Assembly (NCBI GenBank): GCA_016280345.1
Contig: JAEEGN010000210.1
Span: forward strand, 1-30,243
Reading direction: 5' to 3'
DNA length: 30,243 nt
Source of the DNA: Selenomonadaceae bacterium
GTDB lineage: Bacteria; Bacillota; Negativicutes; Selenomonadales; Selenomonadaceae
Below, piece after piece: positions 1-6,999 of the stretch. Position 1 is the stretch's first letter; every line of letters begins with the position of its first letter. A program made the position numbers and the translations under genes. The notes beneath the pieces were generated by a model. The model saw only the letters and a program-made list of their open reading frames with translations, had not been told where the DNA came from and did not search any database.

Positions 1-377
1 ATGACAAGCGGCACGCCGATACCGCCGCGGACGGCGAGATACCCGCGGCAACCCGTCGCCTCCATGCCGAAGGCGAGCGTCTTCCCCGCCGCGGCGCTGA
101 CCGCCCCGTAGCGGGGCAACGGCGTCCCGTCCAGTGACGCCCGCATATCGTCCCCCGTCAGCGCGAACCACGCCGCTTCCTCGAAGCACAGTGTCGCGCC
201 CACAAAGGTCATTTCCAGCACCGCCTCGCCGCCGGCGTTGCCGACGAGCCGGTTCGCCGCCGCGAACGCGTCCGCATCCATGACGCCGGCCGGGCGTATG
301 CCGCTGGCCTGATAGCCGAAGCGCCCCGCGGCCTGCACCGTCGTCCAGGGACCGGGCTTTTTTACGAGGATGCCCAT
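1..377 (-). CDS. pxpC: 5-oxoprolinase subunit PxpC (KipA family), C-terminally truncated by the window edge
   Basis: Reading the minus strand from an ATG at 377 gives an uninterrupted frame of 125 codons that runs off the left edge. The translation begins MGILVKKPGPWTTVQ and contains RGYLAVRGGIGVPLV near the edge, the hallmark of the biotin-dependent carboxyltransferase-like KipA/PxpC family. PxpC works with PxpB and PxpA in ATP-dependent opening of 5-oxoproline to glutamate. The start lies inside the end of pxpB (16-base overlap), so translation is probably coupled. The frame has no internal stop. Only the N-terminal third or so of a typical family member is visible; pxpA would be expected further left but is not in view. 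Family assignment is firm; the exact substrate is inferred from the partners. Confidence 0.9.
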   Translation of the reverse strand, partial: MGILVKKPGPWTTVQAAGRFGYQASGIRPAGVMDADAFAAANRLVGNAGGEAVLEMTFVGATLCFEEAAWFALTGDDMRASLDGTPLPRYGAVSAAAGKTLAFGMEATGCRGYLAVRGGIGVPLV

Positions 378-1069
378 GACGCGCCGCCCTCCTTTGCCAG
401 CCGCTCATACTCCTGCGCCGAGACCGGCACGAAGCGGATATAGTCCCCGGCCTCGCAGAGGACGGGCTTCTCGCGTTCCGGATCGTAAAACGCGACGGGC
501 GTCCGGCCGATGAGCCGCCAGCCACCCGGCGAGGCCATCGGATAAACGCCCGTCTGGCTGCCGCCGATACCGACGGAGCCGGCCGGAATCGTCACCCGCG
601 GCGAGGGCAGACGAGGCGCGGCAATCCGCTCGTCCATCCCGCCCAGGTAGGCAAATCCCGGTAAAAAACCCAGCATATAGACGCGGTACTCCCGTCCCGC
701 GTGAATCGAAACAATCTCCCGCTCGGAAAGGCCCGTGATCCGCTCCATGTCCCCCATATCCTCGCCGTAGGCGCCGCCATAGCAGCAGGGGATCTCGAGA
801 ACGCGCCGCGCCCCTTCGCCGCCCTCCGCCCCGGCGAGGTCGCAGGCCTCGACGCGGGCGCGCAGCGCGGCGAAAGAGATGACGGCGGGATTGTACTCGA
901 TGAGGAGCGAACGATACGTCGGGATCATCTCCCGGACGCCCGGGACTGCCTCCGCCGATAGCGCCTGCCGCAACGCGTTGACCCGACGGTTCACCGCCTC
1001 GTCGATGACGTTGCCAAACTCCGCTACCAGCGCCCGGTCGCCCGCGGGAAGAATCTTCAGCGTTCCCAC
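362..1069 (-). CDS. pxpB: 5-oxoprolinase subunit PxpB (KipI family)
   Basis: This 235-residue protein matches the PxpB/KipI family in length and motifs: an N-terminal GDRALVAEFG, a central MLGFLPGFAYLGGMD, then RVTIPAGSVGIGGSQTGVYP and ASPGGWRLIGRTP. With PxpC it forms the part of bacterial 5-oxoprolinase that is thought to handle ATP-driven ring activation; B. subtilis KipI was first described as an inhibitor of the sporulation kinase KinA. The start is GTG at 1069, two bases after the aminotransferase stop, with a weak GAGG about 13 bases upstream, so expression probably depends on translational coupling. It overlaps pxpC by 16 bases. It sits fourth in an operon with a symporter, a D-glutamate cyclase homologue and a D-amino acid aminotransferase, which supports a role in 5-oxoproline metabolism over a sporulation role. 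Confidence 0.92.
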   Translation of the reverse strand: MGTLKILPAGDRALVAEFGNVIDEAVNRRVNALRQALSAEAVPGVREMIPTYRSLLIEYNPAVISFAALRARVEACDLAGAEGGEGARRVLEIPCCYGGAYGEDMGDMERITGLSEREIVSIHAGREYRVYMLGFLPGFAYLGGMDERIAAPRLPSPRVTIPAGSVGIGGSQTGVYPMASPGGWRLIGRTPVAFYDPEREKPVLCEAGDYIRFVPVSAQEYERLAKEGGASWASS

Positions 1070-1071
1070 GC

Positions 1072-1911
1072 TTACTTCGTAGCCTCGAGGAACTCATCCA
1101 GCACGGCGCGGCGGAGCTTCTCGTAGAGCTCCGGCTGCCTGCCGCCTACCGGCGCGCCGTCGAGCTGGTTCACCCGCAGGCAGAGATTGCTCGAGCTCGT
1201 GACCAGGATTTCCTCGGCCGCCCGCAGTTCATCCAGCGTGTACGGCGTCTCGCTGACGGCGATGCCGAGCCGCTTCGCCTGACGGATCAGATGCGCCCGC
1301 GCGATGCCGGGCAGGATCAGCTCGTCCGTCGGCGCCGTGAAGAGCTTGCCGTCCTGAATGATGTGGCAGTTGCTGTGGGCGCACTCCGTCACGCGGCCGC
1401 CCGGACGGTAGAGGATCGTCTCCTTGCAGCCGTGCTTCTTCGCCTTCTCCGCCGCCATGACGGACGGGATCAGGTTCAGCGTCTTGATATTGCAGTGGAA
1501 GAACCGGGTGTCCGGCGCCGTGATGACCTGGATCGGCGTCGAGCCGTCGGCGATCTCCGCCGGAATCAGCATGACCCAGAGATTGGCCGGTCCCTCCGGG
1601 AACGCGTGGTTGCGGATGCCCGTCCCGCGCGTCACCTGGTAATACACGAACAGATTGCCCGTATCCACCTTCTTCACCAGATCGTTGAGGAGATTCTTGA
1701 GCTCCTGCTTCCCGATGGGCATGGTGATATCCAGCAGCGCCGCGCTGTTGAAGAAGCGGTCCACGTGCTCGTCAAGGGCGAAGATGTGGTAATTCCGGGC
1801 CGGACCCGCGTCATAGACGCCGTCGCCAAACCAGTGGGAACGGTCGTTCATGGGAATCGACATCTTCTCCAGTTCGTCGTATTTACCATTATAATAACCA
1901 AGATTCTTCAA
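1072..1911 (-). CDS. dat: class IV PLP aminotransferase, probable D-amino acid transaminase
   Basis: The 279-residue protein aligns along its length with D-amino acid transaminases (fold type IV PLP enzymes). Visible marks are the N-terminal FGDGVYD, the YYQVTRGTGIRNHAFPE block, the putative Schiff-base lysine K143 in CNIKTLNL, E176 in GRVTECAHSN, and VTSSSNLCLRV near the end. Such enzymes interconvert D-alanine plus 2-oxoglutarate and D-glutamate plus pyruvate; some relatives act on L-branched-chain amino acids or aminodeoxychorismate, but the residue pattern and neighbours favour D-amino acids. Usual DAT has SSSN after TE where this protein has AHSN. The start is TTG at 1911, preceded by GAGGAGGAAAGC and overlapping the upstream stop as TTGA, so it is translationally coupled to the D-glutamate cyclase gene. 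An inner ATG at residue 17 would delete the conserved N-terminus. Confidence 0.88.
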   Translation of the reverse strand: MKNLGYYNGKYDELEKMSIPMNDRSHWFGDGVYDAGPARNYHIFALDEHVDRFFNSAALLDITMPIGKQELKNLLNDLVKKVDTGNLFVYYQVTRGTGIRNHAFPEGPANLWVMLIPAEIADGSTPIQVITAPDTRFFHCNIKTLNLIPSVMAAEKAKKHGCKETILYRPGGRVTECAHSNCHIIQDGKLFTAPTDELILPGIARAHLIRQAKRLGIAVSETPYTLDELRAAEEILVTSSSNLCLRVNQLDGAPVGGRQPELYEKLRRAVLDEFLEATK

Positions 1912-2774
1912 GATGCTTTCCTCCTCGTATTTTCCGCGGCCTCTTCCAGGCCCGCCTCGATTTCTTCGCTGAGCGCGTCCAGGATCTCCTTCCCCACGGT
2001 CCCGTCGAAACCGTCCACGTGCGCGACGCGCTCATGGGTAATCCCGTCCACGCTGCCGATGCTCACCGTCTCCTCGAGATAGGCCGACGCCCAGTCGTAA
2101 GAGGGCATCAGGTGCCTGCCGGCGAGAATTGACAGATAGGCGGCAAGCCCGTAAGCGCCCCAGTTCGACACGCTGGCGATGACGAGGTAATCCACCTTCA
2201 CCACGCAGGGAACGAGGGAAAGCTCCTTCTCGATCACCTCCGCCAGATTGCCCATGCCGATCTCGTTGCCGCCATCCCCGACACCGACCGTCGTCACGCC
2301 GTACTCGGCGGCGATGGCGAACAGGATATCCGTCGGCGCGTTGTGCTCCCGGATCGAAAGCCCCCGCATATTCGCGTAATCACCCTGGGCGTTCAGCCCG
2401 CACCGCTCAATGGAAATCAGGCCCACCGGGCGATAGGCTTCCATCTGCTGCCGGAAGAATCCCTCCTCCGAACCCACCGGCGCCCCCAGCGTCTCAAAGC
2501 CGCGGATTGTGAACAGGGCCTCGTTCTCCGGCTCGGTGACGATCACCGGCCGGAAGCCCATCTCCCGCAGCACGCTGGCCAGCACGGCGGTTCCCGTCGG
2601 GCCGTCCGTCTCCGGATAGCCCGCCACGTAGAAGCCCGTCGTCATGAAAACGACGCCCCGCTCCCAGGAAAAGATTTCCTCCGCCGCCTGCCGGCAGTAA
2701 TCCGCCGCCATGTGCGGCCGGAGCTGCGTCATGCCCCGCTGGGAATGGCGCAGGATGATGTCCTCGATATGCAT
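1908..2774 (-). CDS. D-glutamate cyclase family protein (DUF4392)
   Basis: This 288-residue protein carries the DUF4392/D-glutamate cyclase C-terminal domain pattern: GVVFMTTGFYVAGYPETDGPTG near residue 45, the VGDGGNEIGMGNLAEVI block mid-protein, and VDYLVIASVSNWGAYGL later. The mammalian homologue DGLUCY converts D-glutamate to 5-oxo-D-proline. The start is placed at ATG 2774 because a strong GGAGGGGAG lies just upstream; a longer open frame reaching 2909 would overlap the symporter gene and lacks family similarity. It lies 37 bases after the symporter and overlaps the aminotransferase start by four bases. Next to a D-amino acid transaminase and 5-oxoprolinase subunits, a D-glutamate to 5-oxoproline step is a coherent role, though activity of bacterial members is less well established. 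Confidence 0.85.
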   Translation of the reverse strand: MHIEDIILRHSQRGMTQLRPHMAADYCRQAAEEIFSWERGVVFMTTGFYVAGYPETDGPTGTAVLASVLREMGFRPVIVTEPENEALFTIRGFETLGAPVGSEEGFFRQQMEAYRPVGLISIERCGLNAQGDYANMRGLSIREHNAPTDILFAIAAEYGVTTVGVGDGGNEIGMGNLAEVIEKELSLVPCVVKVDYLVIASVSNWGAYGLAAYLSILAGRHLMPSYDWASAYLEETVSIGSVDGITHERVAHVDGFDGTVGKEILDALSEEIEAGLEEAAENTRRKAS

Positions 2775-2811
2775 ATTCTCCCCTCCATTACTCTGATCGG
2801 CGTCAGCGAAA

Positions 2812-4239
2812 TCAGCCAGCCCGCGTGCTGAAGCCCTCATACTCCACTTCCTCGCCCTGCTTCTCGCGCTCCACGACCTCTTCCTCATAGGTGAAGCACT
2901 CGTTGGCAATGTCCTTGCTGAGCCAGATGAGGCAGATGAGATTCGGGATCGACATGAGGCCGTTCATCGTATCGGAGAAATTCCAGACGATTTCCAGCGT
3001 CGTCGTCGCCCCGACGAAAGTGATCAGCGAGAAAACAACACGATAGGCCATGATGACGGCCCGGCTGCTCACGAGGTATTCCAGCGACTTCTCGCCGTAA
3101 TACTCCCAGCCCAGGATCGTCGAGAACGCGAAGAGCGCCAGGGAAATCGAAACGATGATCGGCGCCGCTTCGCCGAAAGCCGACTTAAAGGCCAGAATCG
3201 TGAGGTTCGCGCCGGAAACGACCTTGCCCGTCGCCGGGTCGATCTGTCCCAGAGCGCCCGAAGACGCGATGACGAGACCCGTCAGCATGCAGATGATCAT
3301 GGTATCGAAGAAAGTACCCGTCATATTGACGTAGCCCTGCCGCGAAGGATGGTCGGTGCGCGCCGCCGCCGCCGCGATCGGGGCCGAGCCCATGCCCGCC
3401 TCATTGGAGAAAACGCCGCGGGCCACGCCCCAGCGCATCGACGTCAGCATCGAAGCCACGATGGTACCGCCCACGCCGCCGGCCACCGCGTCGGTGGAGA
3501 AGGCCATGCGGAAGATTTCCGCCACGCCCGCCGGGACAGCGGAGAAATTCAGCCCGATGGCAATCACCGCCGCGATGAAGTAAAAGACCGCCATGAAGGG
3601 AACGACGATGCTCGACACCTTGCCGATACTATGAATGCCGCGCACCAGGATCAGCAGCGAGAACAGCGTGATGACCGCGCCCGTGACCGTCGTGGAGACG
3701 CCGAAACTCGTATGGATCGCCGCGGCGATGGAATTCGCCTGCGTCATATTGCCGATGCCAAAGGACGAAAAGACCGCGAACAGCGCGAAAAGCGTGGCCA
3801 TGAGGCCGCCGAAAGCGCCGCCGATGCCATGCTTCATGGCGTACATCGGGCCGCCCGCCATCTCGCCGACGCTGTTGACCTCGCGATACTTGACCGCCAG
3901 CACCGACTCGCCGTACTTCGTCGAAAGGCCGAAGGCCGCGCTGACCCACATCCAGACCAGCGCCCCCGGGCCGCCGAGGACCATCGCCGTCGCCACGCCG
4001 ACGATATTGCCGGTACCGACGGTGGCGGAGAGCGCCGTCATCAGCGACTGGAAAGGCGAAATATCGCCCTCATGCTTCTCCTTGCGCTGCGTGATCATGC
4101 TGATGGCGTAAAACAGATTCCGCCACGGCAGGAACTTCAGCCGGATCGTCAGGAAGACGCCCGTGCCGACGAGCAACGTCAGCATGATCGGCCCCCAGAC
4201 GAAATTGTTCACGTCGTTCAAGAGCTTGGAAATGTCCAT
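2812..4239 (-). CDS. AGCS-family alanine/glycine:cation symporter
   Basis: The 475-residue, highly hydrophobic protein belongs to the AGCS (alanine or glycine:cation symporter) family. The family signature appears as GGPGALVWMWVSAAFGLSTKYGE near residues 88-110, preceded by LSATVGTGNIVGVATA and followed by GGPMYAMKHG and WGVARGVFSNEAGMGSAP. About ten or eleven membrane segments can be drawn. Family members import alanine or glycine, including D-alanine in some species, with Na+ or H+. The ATG at 4239 follows a very strong GGGGAGGGG. It is the first gene of the operon, behind a near-consensus promoter and a leader with two hairpin/U-tract units. Its position upstream of D-amino acid enzymes suggests that the imported substrate feeds them; D-alanine is an attractive but unproven candidate. 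Confidence 0.93.
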   Translation of the reverse strand: MDISKLLNDVNNFVWGPIMLTLLVGTGVFLTIRLKFLPWRNLFYAISMITQRKEKHEGDISPFQSLMTALSATVGTGNIVGVATAMVLGGPGALVWMWVSAAFGLSTKYGESVLAVKYREVNSVGEMAGGPMYAMKHGIGGAFGGLMATLFALFAVFSSFGIGNMTQANSIAAAIHTSFGVSTTVTGAVITLFSLLILVRGIHSIGKVSSIVVPFMAVFYFIAAVIAIGLNFSAVPAGVAEIFRMAFSTDAVAGGVGGTIVASMLTSMRWGVARGVFSNEAGMGSAPIAAAAARTDHPSRQGYVNMTGTFFDTMIICMLTGLVIASSGALGQIDPATGKVVSGANLTILAFKSAFGEAAPIIVSISLALFAFSTILGWEYYGEKSLEYLVSSRAVIMAYRVVFSLITFVGATTTLEIVWNFSDTMNGLMSIPNLICLIWLSKDIANECFTYEEEVVEREKQGEEVEYEGFSTRAG

Positions 4240-4254
4240 TGAAAACCCCTCCCC

Positions 4255-4278
4255 AAAAAATCAGGCGCCAGGCGCGCC
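4255..4278 (-). terminator. second leader hairpin with U-tract before the symporter gene
   Basis: On the minus strand GGCGC-GCCTG-GCGCC (4278-4264) is followed within four bases by six T (4260-4255), immediately before the Shine-Dalgarno. The stem is only five G/C pairs. It may be a weak terminator or a structure that hides the ribosome site. Confidence 0.4.
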
Positions 4279-4282
4279 CCAG

Positions 4283-4327
4283 AAAAAAACAATGGGCGCC
4301 GGACCGCTCGCGGCCGGAAGCGCCATT
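4283..4327 (-). terminator. intrinsic-terminator-like hairpin in the symporter leader (candidate attenuator)
   Basis: On the minus strand the outer arms AATGGCGC (4327-4320) and GCGCCCATT (4299-4291, one bulged C) pair, with a further inner G/C stem, and seven T follow at 4289-4283. It starts about eight bases after the predicted transcription start, so it would end transcription before the symporter gene unless prevented. The T-run is on the minus-strand side only, so it is not a terminator for rightward transcription. Confidence 0.6.
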
Positions 4328-4340
4328 GCTTATGTGCTAC

Positions 4341-4369
4341 AGTATAAAATCTGGAAAAGCCGTTGTCAA
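4341..4369 (-). promoter_or_regulatory. sigma-70-type promoter of the symporter/D-glutamate operon
   Basis: A perfect -35 TTGACA (4369-4364), a 17-base spacer and a -10 TATACT (4346-4341) face left. The predicted start is near 4334, giving a leader of about 95 bases. This is the best promoter match in the window. Confidence 0.9.
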
Positions 4370-4388
4370 TTCAGGAACCGCAATAATA

Positions 4389-4398
4389 ATGTATACAT
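4389..4398. promoter_or_regulatory. ATGTATACAT palindrome upstream of the operon promoter
   Basis: A perfect 10-base palindrome lies 20 bases upstream of the -35 box of the symporter promoter. The GTATAC core resembles sites used by GntR-type regulators, but the regulator is unknown and chance is possible. Confidence 0.3.
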
Positions 4399-4399
4399 G

Positions 4400-5105
4400 A
4401 GCGCCGTCCCGTCCCCATCCGCGGCCCCGAAGCCGGAGAAATTCAGCTGCCGCCGGCATTTCCGCCCCCTCGCAAAAGCCAAGCCCCGCCAGATGAATAA
4501 TCCGGCGGGGTATTCGCAAAAAAAGGTCTGGCACCTCTCACCGAAGGGCGGAGGGAACGGGGCGCGGATGGATTTCGTTCCTCAAATAATAGACACTATG
4601 AAAAGCGTTTTGTTCAGTAGAAAAAATCAAAAACAGCCGGGCAAAAACACGATAAAGCCCGAAATATCAAGCTCTTTGCCATTCGTACCCATTGGTTAGT
4701 TTGTCTTTTTGACTTTTTTTATCGTCAAAGACAATCAAACAAGTCACCCCCGCCGGGCGCCTTTTTCTTCGCTTCACGCCGCCACGTTGCGCCAAAGGAA
4801 CACCGGCGAAACCCGTTCTCGTATAACTTCCGCATAAACCCCGGCGTTTGCTCTGCCTGCCTCCTCGGCTGGAGGGCGGCGAGGGCAACTTCGCTTTGCA
4901 GTAACCTTCATTCTCGCCACACGCTTCGTTTTGGCGCATTGTTTCAAGTGAAACATTTTGGGCCCAATCGCAAAATGAATCTGCTGTCATTTCCACGCTG
5001 TCCCCTGCCGGCCTTCTCCCTGTCCGCCGGGCCGCATCAGTTCACCGGGCTGTTGCCTTCCTCCGAGCGGAGGGCCCGGCCGGGCCTCCCTGCAGGGCGC
5101 CATGG
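4400..5105. other. intergenic region without a credible gene
   Basis: About 700 bases lie between the symporter promoter and the terminators after the lipoprotein gene. Open frames here lack a Shine-Dalgarno and recognisable protein features. Visible items are a hairpin at 4484-4510 (CCCCGCC/GGCGGGG arms with an inner GAT/ATC), a T-rich inverted repeat at 4701-4733 (TTGTCTTTTTGAC and GTCAAAGACAA around a loop of about nine bases), GC-rich sequence at 4750-4900, and the parS-like palindrome at 4940-4955. It may hold a small RNA or part of a dispersed repeat, but nothing in the sequence proves either. Confidence 0.5.
4940..4955. other. parS-like 16-bp palindromic site
   Basis: The sequence TGTTTCAAGTGAAACA differs from the bacterial parS consensus TGTTTCACGTGAAACA at one central base (C to A). 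Consensus parS sites are bound by Spo0J/ParB and usually cluster near the replication origin. The altered base is in the core that ParB reads, so function is uncertain. It could also fold as a six-pair hairpin with an AAGT loop. Confidence 0.4.
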
Positions 5106-5149
5106 AAAAAGGGGCTGCCGCACGTTTTGGTTTACGTGCGGCAGCCCCG
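5106..5149 (-). terminator. strong intrinsic terminator, second after the lipoprotein gene
   Basis: A perfect 15-bp stem (5111-5125 with 5134-5148) encloses an eight-base loop. On the minus strand it is followed by five T (5110-5106), consistent with leftward termination. Confidence 0.85.
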
Positions 5150-5177
5150 CCACGATGGCGAAAAGCGCAACGCATGG

Positions 5178-5228
5178 AAAAACCGGCTGGCCCGAATCTG
5201 CCCCATCAGGCAGCGGGCCGCCGGTTTT
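5178..5228 (-). terminator. intrinsic terminator directly after the lipoprotein gene
   Basis: A long imperfect stem pairs AAAACCGG (5179-5186) with CCGGTTTT (5221-5228) and continues through GGCCC/GGGCC and CTGCC/GGCAG to a short loop. Leftward transcripts end in a T-run (5182-5178). It lies 18 bases past the stop codon at 5247. Confidence 0.85.
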
Positions 5229-5246
5229 CTCCCGCCGCGGGCCGTA

Positions 5247-6089
5247 TCAGAACGGAGGTGGAAGCGGCTGCTGGTCGGCGTAGTCCAGCAGCGCCGGGAT
5301 GTCAAAGACGCAGCTTTCGGCCGCGCTGCCCTCGGCGGCGACGCGCAGGCGCTCTTTCGAGGCGTATTTCACCGTCAGCGAGTAGCCGGGGCGATGGACG
5401 TTGTTTTTCTTGTAATAGCCGTTGTACCGGGGAATGCCAAGTTCTTCGATCCGTTGGGCCAGCCCGGCAACGTACGCGGCGCTGACGGTTCCGGTATAGT
5501 CCATGGCGATGTAGGAGGGGCCCATGACGCGGAATTCCATCTGCCAGCCGCCGTCTTTCCGCTTGATTTCCCAGCTGTAGCTGCCGGCCGGCCAGCGCCG
5601 GCTGAGCCCGTAGGAGCCGCCGTAGTTCCGGAAGGACAGGGAGAATTGCTCGACGTCCCGGGAGTCGATGGTTTTGGGCGCGTCCTTCGACAGATCCTGG
5701 ATGGCCAGCTCTTTCTCCAGCGCTTCCGGGCGGACGAAGCGATAATAGTGCCCCTCGTCGTCCAGGATCATCTCATGCGCCGTGAGGGCCCCGTCGTCCC
5801 CGACCTGGAGCGCCGACATCGCGCCGAAGCTCCGATCCGTCTTGTCGCCGGCGTTTTCCAGATACGTTACGCCCTCCCCTGTCTCCACCCGGAAACGATA
5901 CGTCTCCGTCCATTTCCCGAAGGTTACGGTCAGCTCGTTCCCCCGGAAGTCGAGCGTCGTTTCCCCGTTGACGTCCACCCAGTGACCTTCCAGATGGCTG
6001 CTCTTCCCGCAGCCCGCCAGGCTGCCGAAGCCAAGGGCCAGCAATCCGGCCACGATTGCCAGCAGCCGTTTCCACGTCTTCCCGTTCAT
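5247..6089 (-). CDS. predicted lipoprotein of unknown function
   Basis: The 280-residue product begins with a positively charged MNGKTWKRLL, a hydrophobic stretch and the lipobox LAGC with the acylated cysteine at residue 27, so it should be a lipid-anchored envelope protein. The mature part starts SSHLEGHWVDVNGETTL and contains alternating hydrophobic/polar stretches (ELTVTFGKWTETYRFRVE), which suggests a beta-rich, lipocalin-like fold; I do not recognise the family. The C-terminus is proline-rich (QPLPPPF). ATG 6089 is chosen because AGAGGAGG sits seven or eight bases upstream and the signal peptide starts there; the frame extends further upstream without support. It is a single-gene unit with an extended -10 promoter and two terminators. 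Confidence 0.8.
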   Translation of the reverse strand: MNGKTWKRLLAIVAGLLALGFGSLAGCGKSSHLEGHWVDVNGETTLDFRGNELTVTFGKWTETYRFRVETGEGVTYLENAGDKTDRSFGAMSALQVGDDGALTAHEMILDDEGHYYRFVRPEALEKELAIQDLSKDAPKTIDSRDVEQFSLSFRNYGGSYGLSRRWPAGSYSWEIKRKDGGWQMEFRVMGPSYIAMDYTGTVSAAYVAGLAQRIEELGIPRYNGYYKKNNVHRPGYSLTVKYASKERLRVAAEGSAAESCVFDIPALLDYADQQPLPPPF

Positions 6090-6159
6090 TTCCGTGCCTC
6101 CTCTGCCGCGCGACCGCCCTCCGGGAAGGATTCCCGCCGCGGGCCGCCGCGTTTTTTCC

Positions 6160-6168
6160 ATCATACCA
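6160..6168 (-). promoter_or_regulatory. extended -10 promoter of the lipoprotein gene
   Basis: On the minus strand TGGTATGAT (6168-6160) matches an extended -10 element (TGnTATAAT, one mismatch). No good -35 box is visible at standard spacing. It lies 70 bases upstream of the start codon and past the preceding terminator. Confidence 0.5.
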
Positions 6169-6233
6169 TAACCGGCGGCGGCGCGCCAGCAAAAAAGCCG
6201 CCGCTTTTCCCCCGCCGGATTTTCCGGAAAGCC

Positions 6234-6274
6234 AAAAGAGGCTGTCGCACCGTTTACGCGCGACAGCCTCTTTT
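6234..6274 (-). terminator. intrinsic terminator of rpsU-yqeY
   Basis: A perfect 15-bp stem, AAAAGAGGCTGTCGC (6234-6248) with its complement at 6260-6274, encloses an 11-base loop. T-runs occur on both strands, so it can act in both directions. It lies 18 bases after the yqeY stop. Confidence 0.9.
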
Positions 6275-6292
6275 TCATTTCCCGTATGCGTT

Positions 6293-6745
6293 TTACTGCC
6301 CCAGAAGTTCCCGGACAATCGTATTGACCAGCTTTCCGTCGGCGCGGCCCTTGACCTTCGGCATGAGCTCTTTCATGACCTTGCCCATGTCTTTCGGCGT
6401 CGCGGCTCCGGTGGCCGCAATGGCCTCTTTCACCAGCGTCCGGACTTCGTCTTCGGTGAGCTGCTGCGGCAAGTACTCCATCAGGATGGCGATCTCGGCT
6501 TCGTTTTGCTTCACCAGGTCGTCGCGGCCGCCTTTCTGGAATTCCTCGATGGAATCCCGGCGCTGCTTGACTTCCTTGCCGATGACGGCGAGGACGTCGT
6601 CGTCGGTGAGTTCCTTCTTGCCGTCGATCTCCTGCTGGCGGATGGCCCCGCGCACCATGCGGATGACGCTCAGGCGCTCCTTGCCGGCCTCGCGGGCCTT
6701 CATGGCCTCTTTCATGTCAGCCGTCAGTTTTTCCTTCAGCGACAC
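6293..6745 (-). CDS. yqeY: GatB/YqeY domain-containing protein
   Basis: The 150-residue product matches the YqeY family in length and sequence: an N-terminal SLKEKLTADMKEAMKAREAGKERLSVIRMVRGAI helical segment (in two parts), EVKQRRDSIEEFQKGGRDDL, and the C-terminal LMPKVKGRADGKLVN typical of the tRNA-binding tail domain shared with GatB. YqeY is a stand-alone relative of the GatB amidotransferase tail; its cellular role is not settled. The start is GTG at 6745 with GGGAGGAAG upstream; the longer open frame overlaps rpsU. It follows rpsU by 16 bases, a common arrangement in Bacillota, and ends at a strong terminator. Confidence 0.93.
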   Translation of the reverse strand: MSLKEKLTADMKEAMKAREAGKERLSVIRMVRGAIRQQEIDGKKELTDDDVLAVIGKEVKQRRDSIEEFQKGGRDDLVKQNEAEIAILMEYLPQQLTEDEVRTLVKEAIAATGAATPKDMGKVMKELMPKVKGRADGKLVNTIVRELLGQ

Positions 6746-6761
6746 GTTTCTTCCTCCCGTC

Positions 6762-6944
6762 TCATGCCCGGAACTTGCGCTTGCGCGCCGCTTCCGACTT
6801 CTTCTTGCGACGGACGCTCGGCTTCTCATAGTGCTCACGTTTGCGGACCTCAGCGAGGGTGCCCGCCTTCTGGCATGTGCGCTTGAACCGGCGCAGGGCG
6901 CTGTCAATGCTTTCGTTCTTGCCCACTTTCACTTCGTTTGCCAT
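6762..6944 (-). CDS. rpsU: 30S ribosomal protein S21
   Basis: The 60-residue basic protein begins MANEVKVGKNESIDSALRRF and continues FKRTCQKAGTLAEVRKREHYEKP (in two parts), ending in a lysine/arginine-rich tail, which is typical bS21. S21 binds the 30S platform near the anti-Shine-Dalgarno region. ATG 6944 has a strong GGAGGGGGG upstream. It is the first gene of a two-gene unit with yqeY behind a good promoter. Confidence 0.97.
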   Translation of the reverse strand: MANEVKVGKNESIDSALRRFKRTCQKAGTLAEVRKREHYEKPSVRRKKKSEAARKRKFRA

Positions 6945-6999
6945 GTATCATTCCCCCCCTCCGAACTTGTTGGGAGTGCATTCATAACCATACCGTACC

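Noticed and set aside
4774..4956. Minus-strand 60-codon open frame starting at the parS-like palindrome
   Set aside because: No Shine-Dalgarno, an atypical composition with many Arg and Pro, and an overlapping second frame of similar quality; it looks like non-coding GC-rich sequence.
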